NCBI GenBank assembly: GCA_000508965.1
Contig: BAHV02000014.1
Coordinates: 79,225-143,224 of the forward strand
Direction: 5' to 3'
From: Dielma sp000508965
Lineage (GTDB): Bacteria > Bacillota_I > Bacilli_A > Erysipelotrichales > Erysipelotrichaceae
Length of the DNA: 64,000 nucleotides
The translations under genes were made by a program, and so were the position numbers. Below the pieces are notes generated by a model, which was given only the letters and a program-made list of their open reading frames with translations, ran no database searches and had not been told where the DNA came from. This document shows, piece after piece, positions 60,620 to 64,000 of the stretch (its first letter is position 1; every line of letters starts with the position of its first letter).

Positions 60620-61243
60620 TCAAGCTTGACTGCTGATTTCAACTATCATATCAAAATACTCGATTTTAAGTATTATATCGCAGAATTGACGCCATTCAGA
60701 TAATTTATGGTTTTTGCGGCTGTGATAAATATTAAGCAAAGTTTCAAAATTCATCGTACAGGTTCTTAACTGATTAAAGCTGCTTGGCAGAAGTTGGATC
60801 ATCTGAATCCATAATTCGGGGTCTTTATTAATTAAATATTGCTGACGCAGCTGTTCGATCTGAACAAGATAATTTTTAAATAACGCAAGCCGTTCAGCAT
60901 CCAGCTTTTCACAGCTGAACAGTGATTCATTTATTTCTTTCTTATGAATCGTATGCATCGTACTTGTTGAATTGGCGACAGTTCCTACCTTATAAGTATC
61001 AAATTCCTTCCACCAGTAAAGCGGAGCCGTTATATCTAAGGACACAAATATTTGTCTTAAAAATTTACGGTGATCACTGCCAGCCGCACAAAGCTTACGG
61101 GCTAATTTTAAATCATTAGGACCAAGAACGACCTTGTCGTCTGTAGTTATACTATCACTTTTCTCCCAGCTGTCTAAAGGATTACGCATTCCGCGCAGCG
61201 CATTTTCAATATTACTTACTGTACAATTTTTAATTTCAATCAT
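60620..61243 (-). CDS. ThyX-related protein of unknown function
   Basis: 207 residues. The stretch DHRKFLRQIFVSLDITAPLY followed by WWKEFDTYKVGTVANSTSTMH matches a ThyX-like family seen in Firmicutes and their phages, related to flavin-dependent thymidylate synthase. Full ThyX signature residues are not obvious, so thymidylate synthesis is unlikely or unproven. It lies just left of the tRNA-His remnant, so it belongs to the chromosome or to an older element. Confidence 0.5.
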   Translation of the reverse strand: MIEIKNCTVSNIENALRGMRNPLDSWEKSDSITTDDKVVLGPNDLKLARKLCAAGSDHRKFLRQIFVSLDITAPLYWWKEFDTYKVGTVANSTSTMHTIHKKEINESLFSCEKLDAERLALFKNYLVQIEQLRQQYLINKDPELWIQMIQLLPSSFNQLRTCTMNFETLLNIYHSRKNHKLSEWRQFCDIILKIEYFDMIVEISSQA

Positions 61244-61323
61244 ATTCTATCTCCTAACATTATTTTTAAATTATAACAAATAATTTCATCAACTGAAAGC
61301 AAAAATAGCACGCAGCGGAATCA

Positions 61324-61360
61324 CAAAAAAAGCGATCACTCATCAATGAGTACCGCTTTA
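61324..61360 (-). terminator. Terminator of the interrupted tRNA-His gene
   Basis: On the minus strand AAAGCG ... CGCTTT encloses ACTCAT/ATGAGT (stem with a short internal bulge), followed by TTTTTTT. It lies 10 bases past the tRNA-His 3' end remnant and now has no complete gene in front of it. Confidence 0.75.
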
Positions 61361-61369
61361 TTTATTAAA

Positions 61370-61389
61370 TGGGGCGACTGATGGGAATT
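61370..61389 (-). other. tRNA-His 3' end remnant, likely attachment site (att)
   Basis: On the minus strand AATTCCCATCAGTCGCCCCA matches the end of a bacterial tRNA-His: T-stem, acceptor CAGTCGC, the C discriminator typical of tRNA-His, and CCA. No 5' part of a tRNA is present next to it; upstream sequence on this strand is unrelated AT-rich DNA. This is what remains when an element integrates into a tRNA 3' end. Confidence 0.65.
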
Positions 61390-61530
61390 TGATTTTTTTA
61401 AATCTCATATTTTCGGTTGACAATTTTACTATTTTTTTATGTTTATTGTTTCACTTTTATATCAAATTTACTAAAATTTCTTATTTTTCATAATTTTATT
61501 TATTTTTTATGCATATTTTATGCATGAATA

Positions 61531-62556
61531 TTAATCATCAATCATAACAATCTCATCGCCAAATAAATTAGCAAGTACATCAGCTTGGTTATAGGCATAA
61601 CCAGTGCTAAACTGGCTGTCATAGATAGGCTTTAAACCAGCATAATCGGTATCAGATGTTGTATGCTCAACGGTTTCAGGTTTTTGACAATTAGAGCTAT
61701 ACATAAAGCGCCTACGACCTTTTATATAACTCTTTTTTAAATCTTTGGTCACATACTTTAGTATATACTTACATGTAGCTTCTAGGTTTTGTATCTTTGT
61801 TACTGTACTATATCCATGATTATATTTAGACCAGTTATACACTTGCTTACCTTTTTTTAAAATCGGCTTACCCCCTAACTTATGTGCAAGTGGATATAAA
61901 GCTTTAGTCAACATATTCTCACTTTCATCTTCTAAGTAAATCAAACCGTGAAAATGATAAGCTCCGTCCTCATGTTTTTCATGGATAATCAAATATTTAA
62001 AATTAGGACATGTTTTCTTATTTTTTGATTTAAAATTATGAAAATAATTGGATATTTTTTTTATGCACTCTTGATAATTATAACGGTCCACAACTCTATC
62101 GTTAAAGGTCAATGTTATAAAATAATTCCACTCATTCGACCGCGCTATATCATAAATTTTTGAACGTGTTTTTACAATGTTATCCATCGCTTTTTTATTC
62201 AGATACTTCTCACGTTCTTCTGTATCTGAAGGTATATATTCATAATCTTCAATATTCTTAAAAGGTTGTTTATCTATTTTATTTTGTGTTTCCAGTGTTT
62301 CTATGTTAGTATCAATTTTAGACTTATTCCGCATATATTTCCATAAGACATCACCATAAATTAATCGGCTCATTTTATCAGCTTCACGCTCTTTAGCCAA
62401 TAACCTATAACTATGGTCTGTTTCTTCCCAACCTGTTCTTTTCTTATATGCGGTAAACTTAAGCTTTTTTATTGACACGTCACCATTAGGATAACGCTTA
62501 GTAACAGTGTTAAAAGCATTGTATAACTGCGACGTGTCAGAGACACTGTATCGCAT
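61531..62556 (-). CDS. rep: HUH-type rolling-circle replication initiator
   Basis: A 341-residue Rep. Motif 1 is YFITLTFND (residues 145-153), motif 2 the metal-binding HUH pair AYHFHGLIYL (201-204 HFHG), and motif 3 YILKYVTK (264-271), whose Tyr is the probable nicking residue. The arrangement resembles initiators of filamentous and gokushovirus phages and small plasmids. It nicks the element's origin and starts rolling-circle replication. AGAAAGG lies before the ATG. A strong hairpin lies 37 bases upstream of the start. The gene is AT-rich with AGA/ATA codons that are rarer in its neighbours. Confidence 0.87.
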   Translation of the reverse strand: MRYSVSDTSQLYNAFNTVTKRYPNGDVSIKKLKFTAYKKRTGWEETDHSYRLLAKEREADKMSRLIYGDVLWKYMRNKSKIDTNIETLETQNKIDKQPFKNIEDYEYIPSDTEEREKYLNKKAMDNIVKTRSKIYDIARSNEWNYFITLTFNDRVVDRYNYQECIKKISNYFHNFKSKNKKTCPNFKYLIIHEKHEDGAYHFHGLIYLEDESENMLTKALYPLAHKLGGKPILKKGKQVYNWSKYNHGYSTVTKIQNLEATCKYILKYVTKDLKKSYIKGRRRFMYSSNCQKPETVEHTTSDTDYAGLKPIYDSQFSTGYAYNQADVLANLFGDEIVMIDD

Positions 62557-62592
62557 AGTTTTACTACCTTTCTTGATTTTTGGAACGACTTC

Positions 62593-62891
62593 GAGGGGTA
62601 TAGTCGAGTAATACCCCTCTCATTTACTCATAATCTGCTTTATACTTAAGCAGATTATTAACTGCCTTGTACCGCTTAAAACAGCTCAAGGCTGTTTTTT
62701 GCTTTCCACCTCATGACCTGCTGCGCTGATCATGAGACTACAAGCAAAAATAGGATAATTGATTTTATGTCAGCCGTTACGCTTGCTTGTTTGTGCGACA
62801 ACCTTTAAGAGGGCAACGCATTGCATGAGCGCGTTAACCTTATCCTTGCCCTAACAAGGGCAAGGCTCTGCCGAGAGCCCCAGCCGGGGCT
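62593..62891. repeat. Array of perfect hairpins, candidate origin region
   Basis: Seven inverted repeats in 300 gene-free bases: GAGGGGTAT/ATACCCCTC (62593-62619), a 10-base stem at 62631-62657, AAAACAGC/GCTGTTTT with a T run (62678-62700, possibly a plus-strand terminator), CCTTGCCC/GGGCAAGG (62844-62865), GGCTCT/AGAGCC (62864-62879) and AGCCCC/GGGGCT (62876-62891). The last three interlock. A further 10-base stem lies at 63101-63126. Such clusters are typical of rolling-circle double- and single-strand origins. The rest of the interval to 63122 is GC-rich with no supported gene. Confidence 0.55.
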
Positions 62892-63122
62892 TTGATGTCT
62901 ATACGGCTGATTGCTATGTACTGCTCTTGCATACGCTCGACAAGCGTGTGTCTGTATCTGCTAGGTACCGCTTTTAAGAGCTGTAGGTATCCCGCTAACG
63001 CTGTGTGGGGCGCTACGCTTTTGCATGGCGCGCCTGTCTTCCCGTTTTTTAGTAACCAGTACATTAGCCATTAAAGACAAGCCGTGAGCGTGTGCGGGGC
63101 TTAAAGGGGCTGTTATGCCCCT

Positions 63123-63311
63123 TTAATCAAACATTTTCATGTAATAGTAATCTAAGATTTTAGAAATTGTTAAGCAATACGTTGACTCTGAAAACCTATT
63201 TTCTTCATACAATTCCCATGATAAATCCCTTAACCTATTTGCTTCTTTTAACATTTCATTCCCACCTCGAATTGCTTTATTTAATTTTTCAATGAGTTGT
63301 TTTTTTGTCAT
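63123..63311 (-). CDS. Small helical protein of the integrated element
   Basis: 62 residues, mostly charged helix (KKQLIEKLNKAIRGGNEMLK, LRDLSWELYEENRFSESTYC), with one Cys near the C-terminus. There is no signal or membrane helix. The family was not recognised. A modest AGAGGT ribosome binding site precedes the ATG. Its stop lies in a 10-base-pair hairpin (63101-63126). It could be a regulatory or ssDNA-binding accessory protein of the element. Confidence 0.55.
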   Translation of the reverse strand: MTKKQLIEKLNKAIRGGNEMLKEANRLRDLSWELYEENRFSESTYCLTISKILDYYYMKMFD

Positions 63312-63351
63312 TTTTATTACCTCTCAGGGGATTGCCCTTTTTTAACTAATT

Positions 63352-63383
63352 TAGTAAAATAAGGACGGCGGTTGACCGCCCTT
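63352..63383 (-). terminator. Terminator of the 33-codon gene
   Basis: On the minus strand GGCGG pairs with CCGCC in an AAGGGCGG...CCGTCCTT hairpin followed by ATTTTA. Confidence 0.55.
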
Positions 63384-63397
63384 ATGAACGTTTAGCC

Positions 63398-63499
63398 CTA
63401 GCAGACTTTACGTTTAAGGCTTATAAACATGTGCAGGTTGCAAACTTTACATGTATTTAAGCCTTTTTGTTTGCAAAAGTTTTTATACTCTTCAAACAT
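63398..63499 (-). CDS. 33-residue cysteine-rich protein of the element
   Basis: A short ORF behind AAAGGTGGTG: it starts MFEEYKNFCKQKGLN, then TCKVCNLHMFISLKRKVC. Four cysteines (Cys9, Cys17, Cys20, Cys33), with a CxxC pair and a nearby His, could form a tiny zinc finger. It lies between the repressor-like gene and the helical protein, transcribed with the latter and rep. It is probably a real gene, because the ribosome binding site and the terminator bracket it, but it has no known family. Confidence 0.45.
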   Translation of the reverse strand: MFEEYKNFCKQKGLNTCKVCNLHMFISLKRKVC

Positions 63500-63683
63500 T
63501 GTCTTTCACCACCTTTACTAATAAATACTATTTAAACTGCCTACCCTCCTTTCCTTTACATCTATATTATACATTATTTTATGTACTTCGTCAATAATAA
63601 AGTTAACTATTTTGCTGCAGCAGTAAATATTTTTATTTACATAATAAACGTTAAGGTTTATAATGATTTAAAGAGGTGATATG

Positions 63684-63914
63684 ATGAAATATTTTAAAGC
63701 AGAAGCATTGCTAGCAATGTATGGTAAGACATTAAGCGATTATGCAAATCATATGAATGTATCAAAACAACAAATCAGCAATAAAAAGAAAACTGACAGC
63801 TTTAAAGCAGACGATTTTATAAAACTTGCTGAATTAACCGATACACAGCTTGCATTTATCGACAATAACGGTAAACCAGTAATCACATTTGATAGCAACG
63901 ATTTAAGCGACTAA
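63684..63914 (+). CDS. Repressor-like small DNA-binding protein
   Basis: About 76 residues. The helix pair TLSDYANHMNVSKQQISNKKKTD is a likely XRE-type helix-turn-helix (short phage repressor or Cro-like), followed by SFKADDFIKLAELTDTQLAFI and an acidic C-terminal strand. It is divergent from the rep-side genes and could repress them. The start at 63684 follows AGAGGTGAT; an ATG 3 bases earlier is too close to the site. Confidence 0.6.
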   Translation: MKYFKAEALLAMYGKTLSDYANHMNVSKQQISNKKKTDSFKADDFIKLAELTDTQLAFIDNNGKPVITFDSNDLSD

Positions 63915-63928
63915 CAATCGCTTTTTTT
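63906..63928 (+). terminator. Terminator of the repressor-like gene
   Basis: AGCGA pairs with TCGCT around CTAACAA and is followed by TTTTTT. Confidence 0.6.
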
Positions 63929-63932
63929 ATTG

Positions 63933-64000
63933 TCATACATATTTAATAACATAATCGACAAGCACACGTAGCCACTCTGCAGATACATAGGACTGTCCAT
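63933..64000 (-). CDS. C-terminal fragment of an unidentified protein, cut by the window
   Basis: On the minus strand one frame ends SYVSAEWLRVLVDYVIKYV before a TGA at 63933. The residue composition looks coding, but the fragment is only 22 residues long and no family can be named. It would continue to the right. Confidence 0.35.
   Translation of the reverse strand, partial: GQSYVSAEWLRVLVDYVIKYV

Larger units (their letters stand above)
61370..64000. mobile_element. Integrated rolling-circle element, right end outside the window
   Basis: From the tRNA-His remnant to the window edge there is a HUH replication initiator, a hairpin-dense non-coding region, small phage-like genes and a repressor-like protein. 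Base composition is uneven: AT-rich genes but a GC-rich block at 62780-63120. The reconstituted tRNA-His and any integrase should lie to the right. It may be an ssDNA phage (inovirus- or gokushovirus-like) or an integrated plasmid. Confidence 0.6.

Noticed and set aside
61500..61530. Repeated ATGCAT around ATTTT after rep
   Set aside because: Looks like a small palindrome but lacks a GC stem and a T run, so it was not called as a terminator or attachment site.
62840..63064. 74-codon minus-strand frame through the hairpin region
   Set aside because: No ribosome binding site; it runs through interlocking palindromes, which explain its composition.

Overview
The window looks like chromosomal DNA of a low-to-moderate GC, anaerobic, fermentative member of the Firmicutes (Bacillota). 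The mix of genes suggests the Erysipelotrichales, but there is no rRNA or other strong marker, so that placement is inference. Supporting signs are an electron-bifurcating [FeFe] hydrogenase operon, L-lactate dehydrogenase, two T-box leaders, several PTS sugar transporters, a sigma-54 system with a LevR-type activator, strong AGGAGG ribosome binding sites, and many ATGA stop/start overlaps. Most genes are on the minus strand.

Layout. 0-6 kb: a cut-off flavin-dependent hydroxy-acid oxidase, a thioredoxin-like lipoprotein, glycerate kinase, two small membrane proteins, an MscS channel, lactate dehydrogenase and a ferredoxin-type protein. 6-8.6 kb: a decayed gene, a DEAD-box helicase, and a probable small RNA with C-rich loops (8460-8570). 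8.6-16.6 kb: ten tightly packed minus-strand genes, comprising HydA, HydB and NuoE-like subunits plus two GHKL ATPases, two DRTGG proteins, a PHP protein and a hydrogenase-like protein with degraded H-cluster motifs. 16.9-20.6 kb: a T-box leader, thrS, and a coupled ABC binding protein and permease with no ATPase. 20.6-25.7 kb: a sugar kinase, epimerase, phosphatase, peptidase and nagA. 25.9-29 kb: a YgiQ radical SAM protein and a GntR/YtrA-type ABC locus wrecked by deletion. 29-32.2 kb: a glycerol-3-phosphate dehydrogenase-type operon behind a promoter with a cre site. 32.4 kb: tRNA-Ile.

32.7-34.9 kb: a peroxiredoxin, an HD-domain protein and unknowns. 34.9-40.2 kb: a beta-glucoside (cellobiose-type) PTS operon, 6-phospho-beta-glucosidase and a divergent PRD regulator. 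40.3-47 kb: a mannose-family PTS with a canonical -24/-12 promoter, its LevR-like activator, rpoN, and an orphan second IIB. 47-61 kb: a signal-peptidase homologue lacking both catalytic residues, a CPBP protease, a sirtuin operon with unknowns, an orphan metQ under a Met T-box, a two-component system with a 37-residue membrane protein behind the kinase, a cyclodeaminase, a hydrolase, pncB and a ThyX-like protein.

61.37 kb to the right edge: what looks like a small integrated rolling-circle element. It starts exactly at a 20-base remnant of a tRNA-His 3' end followed by that tRNA's terminator. It carries a HUH replication initiator resembling those of filamentous and gokushovirus phages, a hairpin-dense GC-rich non-coding stretch that may be an origin, tiny minus-strand ORFs and a repressor-like protein. 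It continues past the window. This element and the pseudo-signal-peptidase, C-rich small RNA and T-box/ABC coupling are the most interesting parts.
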